From positions 186,001 to 250,000 of the forward strand of contig NZ_BCMF01000001.1 of NCBI RefSeq assembly GCF_002217925.1: a stretch of 64,000 nucleotides of DNA, given 5' to 3'. Position 1 is the first letter of the stretch; each line of letters opens with the position of its first letter. Made by a program: the position numbers and the translations under genes. The DNA comes from Secundilactobacillus mixtipabuli. Lineage in GTDB: Bacteria; Bacillota; Bacilli; Lactobacillales; Lactobacillaceae. A model generated the notes under the pieces. It was not told where the DNA came from. It worked only from the letters and a program-made list of their open reading frames with translations, and made no database searches. This document shows positions 52,479 to 61,529 of the stretch, piece after piece.

Positions 52479-52598
52479 TAATTGTCCCGCAAAAGCTAAA
52501 GCCATCATAATAGCATTATCCCTCACCGTTGGTTATAATCAGCGTGATTGATGAACAATACCATACAGCTGCTAAAGCAATTGAAAGGCGGTGGGCAC

Positions 52599-52988
52599 AT
52601 GCCACTAATGAAAATTGATATGCTAAAGGGTCGCAAAGAGTCCGAGATCAAACAAATTCTCGATATTTCCTATCGGGTCATGCTGGATGCCTTTGGCGCA
52701 CCTGAAGGTGACCGTTATCAGGTCGTTACCCAACATGAACCCTATGAAATGCAAATCTTGGATACTGGGCTGGGATTCACCCGAACGGAAAAAGTCTTAG
52801 TTTTTAGTTTGACCACACGTCCCAGAACTCGAGAACAAAAGGAAACTTTCTACCGTAACTTAGTGCAGGAGCTCTCGGATCAAATCGGCACTCGACCAGA
52901 AGACGTCATGATCAACTTAACGGTAAATTCAGATGATGACTGGAGTTTTGGTGACGGTAAAGCTCAGTTTTTAACTGGCGAACTGTAG
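52599..52988 (+). CDS. Tautomerase-superfamily protein
   Basis: 129 residues from ATG 52599, giving an N-terminal Pro1 (MPLMKIDMLKGR) as required for catalysis in this family. EREVTRPRT-like TTRPRTREQKETFYRNL and SDDDWSFGDGKAQF follow. Length is about double that of 4-oxalocrotonate tautomerase, so it is a fused-subunit or MSAD/cis-CaaD type. Substrate unknown. Confidence 0.8.
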   Translation: MPLMKIDMLKGRKESEIKQILDISYRVMLDAFGAPEGDRYQVVTQHEPYEMQILDTGLGFTRTEKVLVFSLTTRPRTREQKETFYRNLVQELSDQIGTRPEDVMINLTVNSDDDWSFGDGKAQFLTGEL

Positions 52989-53007
52989 AATAGTTGTCAT
53001 TAAACAG

Positions 53008-53052
53008 CAATAAGCCCTATTCCGACGTGCGGTCAGAATAGGGCTTATTGTT
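53008..53052. terminator. Bidirectional terminator
   Basis: AATAAGCCCTATTC (53010-53023) and GAATAGGGCTTATT (53037-53050) are perfect. Confidence 0.9.
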
Positions 53053-53685
53053 AATGGTGATACGTCGCCACCACCAGCTGATTGTTTCTAAACTCCGCCA
53101 GATAAACGTCTTTAATTCGGTCAACGCCTTGACGTCTGAGTGCTTCTTCAAGCCATTCCTGATCCTTTTCCATCAGGTCAAGCACATCCGGATCGACCGT
53201 TCCATCGGTGATCACAGGGAATTTAATATTGGCATCCCCCTGGTTCACAATCGTTAATTGCCCACCTTGCTCCAGCACTGCCCGCTTAACCATGGCAATG
53301 TCCGCTACACCGGCCATCCGCAGTTTCAGCGCCACTTCCTTGGCCGATAAATTAGCTCGCAAACAGTTGTCCACTAATATTTCACCATTTCGAACCACCG
53401 TTACTGGCTCACCGTTCAGAAATTTTTGCATCATCTGACTATGAATCGTGATGTAGCGCATGATTAAAATCAGCAGCGACCAAATCAGTAAAATGATGAT
53501 GAACTGAATCAGCGTGATGCTCGGATTGTAGAGCACCCCCCAACAATGCCACCTAATACATAGTTTTGAATCTGATCCATGGCAGAAGTTGGCGCTAAAT
53601 TACTCTTCCCCGTCAGGTTAATCAAAACGGTAATAAACAAAAAACCAATCACTAACTTAATTAAGATGTCACTATATGCAAACAT
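53051..53685 (-). pseudogene. DUF421 (YetF-like) membrane protein, frameshifted in a G6 tract
   Basis: Read on the minus strand from ATG 53685 (AGGGGGATACTA before it), the frame gives MFAYSDILIKLVIGFLFI... QNYVLGGIVGG. It then hits six G (53541-53536) and continues out of frame to a near stop. The next frame, beginning at the last G of the run, gives LYNPSITLIQFIIILL and the rest of a DUF421 protein to 53051. One more G would give 211 residues with the expected GGIVGGVLYNPSI. The first half holds two membrane segments, the second the soluble domain. The partner DUF3290 gene is intact and overlaps the ATG by one base. This may be a sequencing error, a mutation or a slippery switch. Confidence 0.8.
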
Positions 53686-54146
53686 TAGTATCCCCCTACT
53701 ACTTTAAGCTTTGTTTTCGTCAATTGGACGTTAATCTTTTCGGTAATAAACCCGGACTGGTCATCGTTATAAAGTACCCGATAATAGCGATGCTGCCGGC
53801 TGTCACGGATCAACATTTGGTCACTGGCCGTCGTCGTATTTGTTTGAAGATCTCTAGGTGAAACCCCGTTTTGTTTTGCGATTCGTTGCAAAATACCGAC
53901 AACGTTACTGCTGTTGTGCTTATTATTTTGCAGGATTGAAAAATTTTGGAATTGAAAACCAATCAGCAATAAACTTCCCGTTAGAAAAATGACCAGCAGA
54001 TCCCGATATTTAACTGAAGTTCGATTGCGGAAATACTTTAAAAACACCACCGCTGCAGCAATTAGCAACACTGTCAGGATGGCTAAGCGCAGATAGCTCG
54101 TCGTAAAATTTTGATTCTTTAAATAGGAATACGTGTAAAACGTCAA
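53685..54146 (-). CDS. DUF3290 family membrane protein
   Basis: 153 residues from TTG 54146 (AAGGAGG eight to nine bases upstream). Two membrane segments (LAILTVLLIAAAVVFLKYF, DLLVIFLTGSLLLIGFQF) and a soluble C-terminal strand domain. DUF3290 and DUF421 genes are regularly paired in lactic acid bacteria. Function unknown. The stop overlaps the next start (TAATG). Confidence 0.8.
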   Translation of the reverse strand: MTFYTYSYLKNQNFTTSYLRLAILTVLLIAAAVVFLKYFRNRTSVKYRDLLVIFLTGSLLLIGFQFQNFSILQNNKHNSSNVVGILQRIAKQNGVSPRDLQTNTTTASDQMLIRDSRQHRYYRVLYNDDQSGFITEKINVQLTKTKLKVVGGY

Positions 54147-54197
54147 GTTGCAGTCCCTCCTTGCATACAGCCAAATTAATAGTTAAATTTTAACACC

Positions 54198-54246
54198 AAA
54201 AAGACGTTTGGCCAGATTCCAAAAAGAATCTACCCAAACGCCGTAC
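54198..54246 (-). terminator. Terminator of the NhaC-type gene
   Basis: GACGTTTGGCCAGATTC (54203-54219) and GAATCTACCCAAACGCC (54226-54242) pair with a small internal loop; T on the minus strand. Confidence 0.75.
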
Positions 54247-54270
54247 TTTTAAAAGTTCAATTTAACCCTC

Positions 54271-55665
54271 TTACCCTTCGACAGGCGTCTGGGGTAACTT
54301 CTTTAACCCGATGCCCGTGTAACCACTTAAAATTGAAAAGACGGGTGACAAAAGACTGAAGAAACAAAACGGTAGAAAGGCCAGTGTGCTAACGCCCAAA
54401 GTACCAGCCGCAAAGGAACTGGCCACACCCCAGGGAACCAAGTAATTGATAACGGTCCCGCCATCTTCCAGTACCCGGCTTAAAGCCAGATTATCTAAGC
54501 CATGATCATTGAACGGCTTCTTAAAGGCTTTCCCTGGTAAAATCGTCGACAAGTACTGTTCACCAACGAATAAATTCACCGCAATGCCGGCAAAAATCCC
54601 TGCTGTTACCAGATCACCATTACGATGCAGCCGATCGACCAGTGGTTTCATCGCAATTTGAATCAAATCAAATTTCATCAGTAAGCCACCTAGCGAGAGG
54701 GTCATAAAAATCAACGAAACGGTGCCCATCATGGACGAAATGCCGCCCCGGCTCAGCAAAGCATCCACCGCTTGATTACCCGTGTGAGAAACAAAACCCG
54801 TTTCCATCATTTTAACGAGTGCTGGAACTCTAGTTGTCGGATCTTCAATAAAGATCATCCCTACCGCCACGGCGATATTGATCAATAACGTCCCAATGGC
54901 CGGTATTTTCATAAACGCACAGACGAACATGAGCAAAATCGGCAATGCTGCCCACCATGTAATCTCATAATGACCGCTGAGTACTTGGACCGTTGAGGAT
55001 ACTTTAGTCAGCGTATCACTACTGGTCGTACCGTGACCAAGAATGGCGTACAGAATTAATGAGACTAAGAAGGCCGGAATCGTCGACCACATTAAGTTCT
55101 TGATATGCTTAAATAAATCGGCATCCGCGATTGCTGAAGCCAGATTGGTTGAGTCAGAAAGCGGTGATGTTTTATCGCCAAAAATTGCGCCAGAAATAAT
55201 TGCACCAGCCACTAAAGCAGGGTTTAAACTCATGGTCATTCCCATACCAAACAGTGCAATCCCAACGGTGGAAATCGTGGTAAACGCACTCCCAATCGAA
55301 GTCCCAATCAGGGCACAGACGATAAAGACGGAAGGCACGAACCAGCGAACACTTAGCATGTGGAAACCAGCTACCATTAAGGATGGAATAATCCCAGCAG
55401 CAATCCAAACACTAATCAATACACCAATCAAAATAAAAATAAAGATTGGCACGATCCCTGTCGATACCCCATCCGTAATCCCTTTATGAATGTCATTCCA
55501 GTTAAAATGCCGCAACCGCGCCCAAAGGATCACCAGCGCAATCACAACCAGCACGGGAATTTGCGGACTGATTCGAAAGCCAATGACGCCTACCCCCATC
55601 ACAACTAACATCATTAATAAAACGGCGATTGCTTCGCCAAATTTAATGTTCGACCGTTTTTCCAT
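54271..55665 (-). CDS. NhaC-family antiporter, probably an amino acid transporter
   Basis: 464 residues, 11-12 membrane segments. GAIFGDKTSPLSDSTNLASA is the ion-binding motif of the NhaC group, and GTSIGSAFTTISTVGIA the preceding helix. Despite the name, NhaC-type genes under T-box control in Firmicutes have been predicted to carry tyrosine or other amino acids. ATG 55665 follows AAGGG. Confidence 0.85.
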   Translation of the reverse strand: MEKRSNIKFGEAIAVLLMMLVVMGVGVIGFRISPQIPVLVVIALVILWARLRHFNWNDIHKGITDGVSTGIVPIFIFILIGVLISVWIAAGIIPSLMVAGFHMLSVRWFVPSVFIVCALIGTSIGSAFTTISTVGIALFGMGMTMSLNPALVAGAIISGAIFGDKTSPLSDSTNLASAIADADLFKHIKNLMWSTIPAFLVSLILYAILGHGTTSSDTLTKVSSTVQVLSGHYEITWWAALPILLMFVCAFMKIPAIGTLLINIAVAVGMIFIEDPTTRVPALVKMMETGFVSHTGNQAVDALLSRGGISSMMGTVSLIFMTLSLGGLLMKFDLIQIAMKPLVDRLHRNGDLVTAGIFAGIAVNLFVGEQYLSTILPGKAFKKPFNDHGLDNLALSRVLEDGGTVINYLVPWGVASSFAAGTLGVSTLAFLPFCFFSLLSPVFSILSGYTGIGLKKLPQTPVEG

Positions 55666-55687
55666 CGTTAACAATCCCTTCTAATAA

Positions 55688-55947
55688 AAAATCGCCCCCG
55701 ATACGTCATAAACGCAACAGGGACGATTGGACTAACCGTGGTACCACCCAGCTTAGGAGTCACAGACTCCTCACTCACTAGATGATAACGGATCTAGAAC
55801 TTTCCGTACGATGTTTCCCAGTATTTGGTTACACAGCCCTGATCGGTTCGCAGCAACCACCGACTTTCTGACACCCAGACTGAGCACTACTTGAGTTGAG
55901 AAACAATAAAGTAGTTTTATGCTATCATGCCGCCCAGTGAGTGTCAA
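55688..55947 (-). promoter_or_regulatory. T-box riboswitch and promoter of the NhaC-type gene
   Basis: The promoter TTGACA (55947-55942), 17 bases, TAGCAT (55924-55919) has a TG extension. In the leader, AGAAAGTCGGTGGTTGCTG fits stem I. The T-box core GCTGGGTGGTACCACGG is near 55754-55738, and a terminator pairs AATCGTCCCTG with CGGGGGCGATT before TTTTTT. A UAC triplet in CCAAATACTGG sits about where the specifier should be, which would mean Tyr; ACU is an alternative reading. Confidence 0.85.
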
Positions 55948-56077
55948 GAACAGGTCATTATCACAACGACGCAAAAGGCAGCAATCATTTAAAAAAATCT
56001 TAGATTTCCTAACTCACCATTAATTATTTGTGATACTTTTATAGTGTAGTGTTAACAATTATTAGGGGGGATTTATC

Positions 56078-56929
56078 ATGAGTGAAACAGTAACGCCAAG
56101 CTTCTGTCCCAATTGCGGTGCAAAGCTGAAGCCAGGGGCTAAATTTTGTACCAGCTGCGGTTTTGACTTAACGCAATTCAACGCACAGTTACACCAACAG
56201 GCGACTCAGAGGGCCACACAACAGCAAACGGTTCAGCAACCGCATCAGCCTAATCCAAATGTTGCAGCCGCCAAGAATTATTCCACGAACTATTTTAGTT
56301 GGCTATGGGACTCAATTAAACATCCTAGCCAAACCGATATCAAAGCTAACAAATTTTTTGGTGCGACTTCCTTTGCCATTTCGTCAGTGTTGATCGGTAT
56401 TATTAGTATGGTCGGCTTGTACCGAATCTTCGATGCAATATCCAAGTTCGAATCCGATCTCGATTCATTTGTGAACAGCTTAGGCGAGGCAGAAAGCGAA
56501 GCTCCCACCACGCCCGTCCCAACCGGCAACGGCTTTACCATCTTTCTAAAGGTCTTTATCATTGCACTTATTTTTACCGCTATGTTCGTTTTAGTTGGCT
56601 GGCTGATTCGGCGTTATATGCTTGGGGATGAACACGAAAGTTACCTTAGTTTTGCGACCCGTTTAGCTGGTTACAGCAACATCAACATGATTTTCTTGCT
56701 CCTTGCCCTGATCTTTATTGCCTTATTAAATGCACTGGCGGGCGGTGCCCTGTTATTTATCTTCTTAGGACTATGTTCTACCGTCTACTTTGTTGGTTAC
56801 GCCTACGCCATTCTGGAGTTCAATCAGACTCGTGGGATGGATAAAATCTATGCGCTTCTAATCGCATTGATCGTTAACAGTTTCTTAAGTATGATTCTGA
56901 TGAGTATCGTTGGTGCTTCAGTTCTTTAA
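56078..56929 (+). CDS. Zinc-ribbon membrane protein (Yip1-like)
   Basis: 283 residues. An N-terminal zinc ribbon with two Cys pairs (FCPNCG, FCTSCG), a Gln-rich linker, then six membrane segments in Yip1/DUF-like order with GLTRL-type RLAGYSNINMIFLL. Function unknown; a membrane-trafficking or stress role is only a guess. AGGGGGG precedes the ATG. Confidence 0.8.
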   Translation: MSETVTPSFCPNCGAKLKPGAKFCTSCGFDLTQFNAQLHQQATQRATQQQTVQQPHQPNPNVAAAKNYSTNYFSWLWDSIKHPSQTDIKANKFFGATSFAISSVLIGIISMVGLYRIFDAISKFESDLDSFVNSLGEAESEAPTTPVPTGNGFTIFLKVFIIALIFTAMFVLVGWLIRRYMLGDEHESYLSFATRLAGYSNINMIFLLLALIFIALLNALAGGALLFIFLGLCSTVYFVGYAYAILEFNQTRGMDKIYALLIALIVNSFLSMILMSIVGASVL

Positions 56930-56948
56930 TTTTAATAGTCATGATTAA

Positions 56949-56988
56949 CAAAATCCCTGACGGCCACAAAGGTCATCAGGGATTTTTC
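56949..56988. terminator. Terminator
   Basis: AAATCCCTGA (56951-56960) and TCAGGGATTT (56976-56985), with an inner GGCC...GGTC stem and T. Confidence 0.8.
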
Positions 56989-57378
56989 CTACTTAAAGGG
57001 CGTCACATGTTCTGCTTTAGCGCGCTTTTCCAACGCATCCGTCAACCGATTCGTCACACTCAGTGGCACTTGAATAAGCGGCGTTAAAATACCGGGGCGC
57101 TCTGGGTCTGGCACTTCGGCCGTGGCTTTTCGATCAGGCACCATCGTTTCGAGGTCCGCTTTAGTTAAATGAAACTGTCGGGCAAAGTAAATCACTTCTT
57201 GGTAAGCCATGTTTTTAAAGTAGAAGTAGTACATAAACCCAGCCGCAGCAACGTACCAAAAAACGGTCCATGACAGCCCAATTCTAGCTGGATCTAGTAA
57301 CTTAAAAACGACTGCACAGATAACAAAAACAACGTAGATCGCTACGGAGATCACCGTCCACTTCGCTCGATGTGTCAA
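56989..57378 (-). CDS. Small membrane protein of unknown function
   Basis: 129 residues from TTG 57378 (GAGGAG upstream). Two membrane segments (VISVAIYVVFVICAVVFKLL, TVFWYVAAAGFMYYFYF) and a charged C-terminal part (LTKADLETMVPDRK). No known family recognised. Confidence 0.65.
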   Translation of the reverse strand: MTHRAKWTVISVAIYVVFVICAVVFKLLDPARIGLSWTVFWYVAAAGFMYYFYFKNMAYQEVIYFARQFHLTKADLETMVPDRKATAEVPDPERPGILTPLIQVPLSVTNRLTDALEKRAKAEHVTPFK

Positions 57379-57464
57379 AAAATCGCTCCTCTGTTTAGTG
57401 ACTTTGTTCCGCTTAAATTCTAAACACTACCATGTCGCATGAGACGCTTTAACAGCCGCCAAAT

Positions 57465-58328
57465 TCATTTACGAGCACCATAATTTTGTGACTTTTTCAG
57501 CCAGTCAGCGTTTTGCGGATCAGGACCAACCCGCTTACCCTGATCTAGCTTGGCAATTTCTGCCATTTCAGCTTCATCCAAGCCAAAAGCGAAGATATCG
57601 CGGTTAGCTTTAACCCGGTCTTCGTGAATGGACTTTGGAATGACGATTTCTTCTCGTTGAACGTGCCAACGTAAGATAACTTGCGCTGGGGTCACGTTAT
57701 GCGTTTCTGCCAGCTTAACAAAGAGCGGATCCTTAATGGCGTTGTTTTTACCGCCACCAAGCGGACTCCAAGCTTCATGCTGGATGCCTTGGGATTCCAA
57801 ATAAGCGTGAAGTGCCGTTTGCTGGAAGTAAGGGTGCGTTTCAATTTGGTCAATTTCAGGCTTAATGTCAGTCTTACTCATCAAATCTTCCAGTTGATTT
57901 TGTTCAAAGTTTGAGACACCAATATTTTTGATCTTGCCCTCACGGTAAAGATCTTCCATAGCTTTCCAGCTATCAACATAGCCTGGTGCTGGCCAATGAA
58001 TCAGGTAAAGATCCAAATAATCCAAGCCTAATTTAGTTAAACTCTCTTGGAAGGCCTGCTTCGTTTCATCATACCCGCGAACATTGTTCCAAAGTTTGGA
58101 GGTCACAAAAAGATCTTTACGATCCAAGCCACTTTCACGGATAGCTTCACCAACCCACTGTTCATTACCATAATATGCGGCAGTATCAATGTGCCGGTAG
58201 CCAGCCGCTAAAGCCCACTTGACCGAGTTTTTAATATCACTTTCGTTATCAACTTGGAACACCCCCAAGCCTAATTGAGGAATCGTGTTCCCATTTGCTA
58301 GCGGAATTTGAGGAATATCATTGTGCAA
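57465..58328 (-). CDS. Aldo/keto reductase, second copy
   Basis: 287 residues from TTG 58328 (AAAGGTGG eight bases upstream). GYRHIDTAAYYGNE, LFVTSKLWNN and LYLIHWPAPG give Asp, Tyr, Lys and His; the NADPH loop is PKSIHEDRVKANRDIF. 2,5-Diketo-D-gluconate reductase/YtbE type. Only moderately similar to the 34188-35036 protein. Confidence 0.9.
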   Translation of the reverse strand: MHNDIPQIPLANGNTIPQLGLGVFQVDNESDIKNSVKWALAAGYRHIDTAAYYGNEQWVGEAIRESGLDRKDLFVTSKLWNNVRGYDETKQAFQESLTKLGLDYLDLYLIHWPAPGYVDSWKAMEDLYREGKIKNIGVSNFEQNQLEDLMSKTDIKPEIDQIETHPYFQQTALHAYLESQGIQHEAWSPLGGGKNNAIKDPLFVKLAETHNVTPAQVILRWHVQREEIVIPKSIHEDRVKANRDIFAFGLDEAEMAEIAKLDQGKRVGPDPQNADWLKKSQNYGARK

Positions 58329-58567
58329 AATAAAAACCACCTTTCAAAAGTTATGTAGTCTTTCTGCTTCAAGAATCATCAGTATCAGCCATCTATTGGC
58401 TTTCACACCGCACCCTTTAATTCTACCATACACCACCCCCATTTTTTCACCGACAAAATTTTACAAAATCAGTAAAAAATAGTAAACTTTACAGCTAAAT
58501 GAGTTAAACTAACACTAGTAGTATTTAATGGCTTGTTCGCTCGTTCTTGATATTGGAGGTATTTTAC

Positions 58568-59230
58568 GTGAATAATCAAGAACCGCAATCGCGCATGCAA
58601 CGCTATAATTTCAACACCGATGATCAGTCTGCCTCGAAGCGCAAACCGCCGAAAAAGCCGTCGCACTTCCGACAGATTGTGGTCAGCTTTCTAATCACAC
58701 TTGTGCTGGTCGTGGGTGTTGGTGTTTGGCTTGCTAACCGCTCGACAAAAGTCGAAAATGGTGCTCAAAACACCGAACAATCTGTTAAGGATAATAGTTC
58801 TAGTCACACCGAGTCTGACAACGCGTCTAAGGAGACGGGCAACTCAGACTCAAACAATTCTACCGATGATAAAGAAATCACTTCATCTCAGCGAAGCTCT
58901 TTGCAAAGTTCGATTAATCAGGAATCAGATGCAACAATTAAGAACAGCGAACAAAAAAAGCTAGACGACACGAAAACCAAATCCGGTAACCAGCAATCGT
59001 CCAGCTCAGCCAATACTACTTCTAACTCAGCTGGGTCATCCAAGAAAACCGACAACAGTAAAAAGAACTCAGGATCCATCACTTTCAGTCAGTCTCATAC
59101 CTTCTCTTCCGTCGCAGACGCCAAGAGTTGGGCCCAAGCCACGAAATCGCAATGGCTGAAGGATGGTTATTCCACCTATACGATTACTTCAGATGCACAG
59201 GGTAACTACGTGCTTCGGTTTGTGAAGTAA
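58568..59230 (+). CDS. Single-pass membrane protein with Ser/Asn-rich stalk
   Basis: 220 residues from GTG 58568 (GGAGG upstream). A basic cytoplasmic head (KRKPPKKPSH) precedes one membrane segment (QIVVSFLITLVLVVGVGVWLA). A ~110-residue low-complexity Ser/Asn/Lys/Thr stalk leads to a ~45-residue C-terminal domain (SVADAKSWAQATKSQWL to GNYVLRFVK) outside the cell. The type II topology follows from the basic head. Function unknown. Confidence 0.7.
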   Translation: MNNQEPQSRMQRYNFNTDDQSASKRKPPKKPSHFRQIVVSFLITLVLVVGVGVWLANRSTKVENGAQNTEQSVKDNSSSHTESDNASKETGNSDSNNSTDDKEITSSQRSSLQSSINQESDATIKNSEQKKLDDTKTKSGNQQSSSSANTTSNSAGSSKKTDNSKKNSGSITFSQSHTFSSVADAKSWAQATKSQWLKDGYSTYTITSDAQGNYVLRFVK

Positions 59231-59259
59231 TGAGTCGAACACTATTAAGTCGAACTTGA

Positions 59260-59312
59260 TCAAAAGCAGCGTCCCCAGACACCTTATCGTGTTTGGGAAC
59301 GCTGCTTTTGAA
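59260..59312. terminator. Bidirectional terminator
   Basis: AAAAGCAGCGT (59262-59272) and ACGCTGCTTTT (59299-59309), extended inside by CCCA...TGGG and ACAC/GTGT. Confidence 0.9.
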
Positions 59313-59319
59313 TTGGGGC

Positions 59320-60207
59320 TTATTTAACGGGTTTAAACCGGGAAAAATCCAACTGCATGATTAAGATCGCAATAATAATTAAAACGCCACCCAGCAATAA
59401 ATGGACGGTGAAGGGTTCAAACCCTAAAGCAACCGAAAAGAGGCTGCCAAACATCGATTCCGTCATGAGAATCAGACCGGCCGGCGTAGGATCGGTAAAC
59501 CGCTGACCGATAATTTGGAGCGATTGAGCGCCAAATGAAGAAACGATTCCTAAAACAATCACTGGCCACAACCCGGCCTGCCAGTTAATTGCACCATAAC
59601 TCGCATGTTCAAATAACAGTGACCAGATCAAGCCAAAACCGCTTTGCGTGATTCCTAGCATAAATGACAGCACAAAGGGACTCGTATTCATTGTCCGCAT
59701 GCCAAAATAGACAATTTGAAGCGCGTAAAAGAACGCGGAAATGAGTGTCAATAAATCACCAATGTGCAACGTAAATCCGTTTTGCAAAATGTTGGTCAGA
59801 AAGCCCATCCCAACAATCGCAATAATAATGGCAGGATAACTCTTTGCTTCGGGCCGACGCTTATAAATCACCCAAATAATAATGGGAATAATCACCACGT
59901 AAATCGCCGTTAAGAACGCATTGTTTGACGGTGTGGTATAGCGCAAGCCCCAAGTCTGGAACTGATAACCTAAAAAATTAATTAAACCGGCGGATAACCC
60001 TATCTGGATATCAGCCCGGCTCATTTTCATAATGGCTTTGTGGAAAAACAGAAAAGCTAAACCAGTGTAAATCAGCCCTCTGATGGCATTGATCAAGCCG
60101 GCTTGCATATGCGCGTTAGTCGCCATTTTGGAAAAGATATACCCGGCACCCCAGATCATTGCTGCCATCAGCAGCATTAGATTGGCGCGCCCCTTTGATA
60201 TTTGCAT
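59320..60207 (-). CDS. EamA/DMT-family transporter
   Basis: 295 residues, ten membrane segments in two EamA repeats (ANLMLLMAAMIWGAGYIFSK and the second LLTLISAFFYALQIVYFG). Exporter or importer of small metabolites. GAGGGGG lies 12 bases before the ATG. Probably cotranscribed with the M20 peptidase seven bases upstream. Confidence 0.85.
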   Translation of the reverse strand: MQISKGRANLMLLMAAMIWGAGYIFSKMATNAHMQAGLINAIRGLIYTGLAFLFFHKAIMKMSRADIQIGLSAGLINFLGYQFQTWGLRYTTPSNNAFLTAIYVVIIPIIIWVIYKRRPEAKSYPAIIIAIVGMGFLTNILQNGFTLHIGDLLTLISAFFYALQIVYFGMRTMNTSPFVLSFMLGITQSGFGLIWSLLFEHASYGAINWQAGLWPVIVLGIVSSFGAQSLQIIGQRFTDPTPAGLILMTESMFGSLFSVALGFEPFTVHLLLGGVLIIIAILIMQLDFSRFKPVK

Positions 60208-60214
60208 GGTGCGG

Positions 60215-61369
60215 TTATTCCCCCTCTAAGAACGCCAGCGCCAACTTCCGATACAGCACAGTCGCCTGTAAAAATTCGTCGATTTCCACGTATTCATCCG
60301 CCTCGTGAGACGTATTGGTTCCGGGACCGTAAACAATGGCCGAGAACCGGGCTTTCGACTGTAAAAATTCTGACGCATCACTAGCACCGCCAGAGCCAAC
60401 CGGGATCACACGGTTACCAATGATCCGGTGACCAATTTTTTGCGCTAGTTTGACTAACGGCGCGTCTGGCCGGCCGGGAATTGCTTCCTCTGGATAGCTA
60501 TAGGACAACTTCAACTGAAAACCTGAACGGTCATTTAGACGATGGACAAGTTTTTCCAGTATATCATAAATCATCTGATTCGGATAAGCCGGAATAGTCC
60601 GTACATTAGCTGAAAGTCGGGCTTTTCCTGGAATTGTATTGATCTGTTCACCACCAGATATCAGATCAACGTTATGCAGCAAGCCTCCTAAAACTGGATC
60701 GATTTTATCGAGACCCTGCATCATTGCCGTAATTTCGTTATAAAATACGATCAAATTATCGATGGCGTTGATTCCCTTGGTCGACTGCGCGCTGTGCACT
60801 GATTTGCCGATTGAATCCACGTGATAATCAATCACACCACGCGCGGTATAGGCAATTTTATCTAAGCCGGTGGGCTCAGCAATCACCAAACCTGCCAACT
60901 GGTCTGCATAGCCGGCTTTAGTCAGCTGGGCCGCGCCGTATTCACCGGTCTCTTCTCCCACCGTTGCCAGCAGGCGGATTGAGCCTTTTAAAGGTGTCTT
61001 GTCTGCCAGCAATTCCAACATGGCAATCACAATGGCAGCCAGGCCACTTTTCATATCCGACGCCCCCCGGCCGTAAAGCTGGCCATCAACGATTTCACCG
61101 GCAAAGGGGTCGTGATGCCACTGACTCAGGTCCCCTGGATCAACCACATCTTCGTGACCCGATAAACCAAGTTGTTTTCCATTGGGATGACCAATGGTAA
61201 CCACTAAGTTATCGCGACCGGGCGAATAAGTGACAAATTCCACCTGGGCTGATTCTCGATAGGGTTCAAATAATGACGCTAGATAGCGTGCTACGGCCGC
61301 TTCATTGCCGTTGACTGACTGAATTTGAATCAATTTTTGTAAGATTGCAATTTTTTCAGTATTTTCCAC
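60215..61369 (-). CDS. M20 metallopeptidase, ArgE/DapE type
   Basis: 384 residues from GTG 61369 (AAGGCGG upstream). Metal ligands: GLSGHEDVVDPG, GRGASDMKSG, Glu-Glu in TVGEETGEYGA, AEPTG, and His near the end (TNTSHEADEYV). In place of the usual HTDVV the first ligand motif reads HEDVV. Named succinyl-diaminopimelate desuccinylase in many genomes, but substrates in lactobacilli are unproven; a dipeptidase or deacylase is possible. Confidence 0.85.
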   Translation of the reverse strand: MENTEKIAILQKLIQIQSVNGNEAAVARYLASLFEPYRESAQVEFVTYSPGRDNLVVTIGHPNGKQLGLSGHEDVVDPGDLSQWHHDPFAGEIVDGQLYGRGASDMKSGLAAIVIAMLELLADKTPLKGSIRLLATVGEETGEYGAAQLTKAGYADQLAGLVIAEPTGLDKIAYTARGVIDYHVDSIGKSVHSAQSTKGINAIDNLIVFYNEITAMMQGLDKIDPVLGGLLHNVDLISGGEQINTIPGKARLSANVRTIPAYPNQMIYDILEKLVHRLNDRSGFQLKLSYSYPEEAIPGRPDAPLVKLAQKIGHRIIGNRVIPVGSGGASDASEFLQSKARFSAIVYGPGTNTSHEADEYVEIDEFLQATVLYRKLALAFLEGE

Positions 61370-61529
61370 TTTGGCCCCCGCCTTACAGTTGTTTAGAGAC
61401 AGCATACTCCGCCACCCGCTTTGAATGCAATATCAATCTATTTCAATCAGCCCCTTCAAACAGCCGTTATCGCACGAAATCTAAATTGCGTTATAATAAG
61501 AACAAGTTCGATAAAGGAGCGTGACCGTG

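Noticed and set aside
55771-55974. 67-codon minus-strand frame
   Set aside because: It lies within the T-box leader and promoter.
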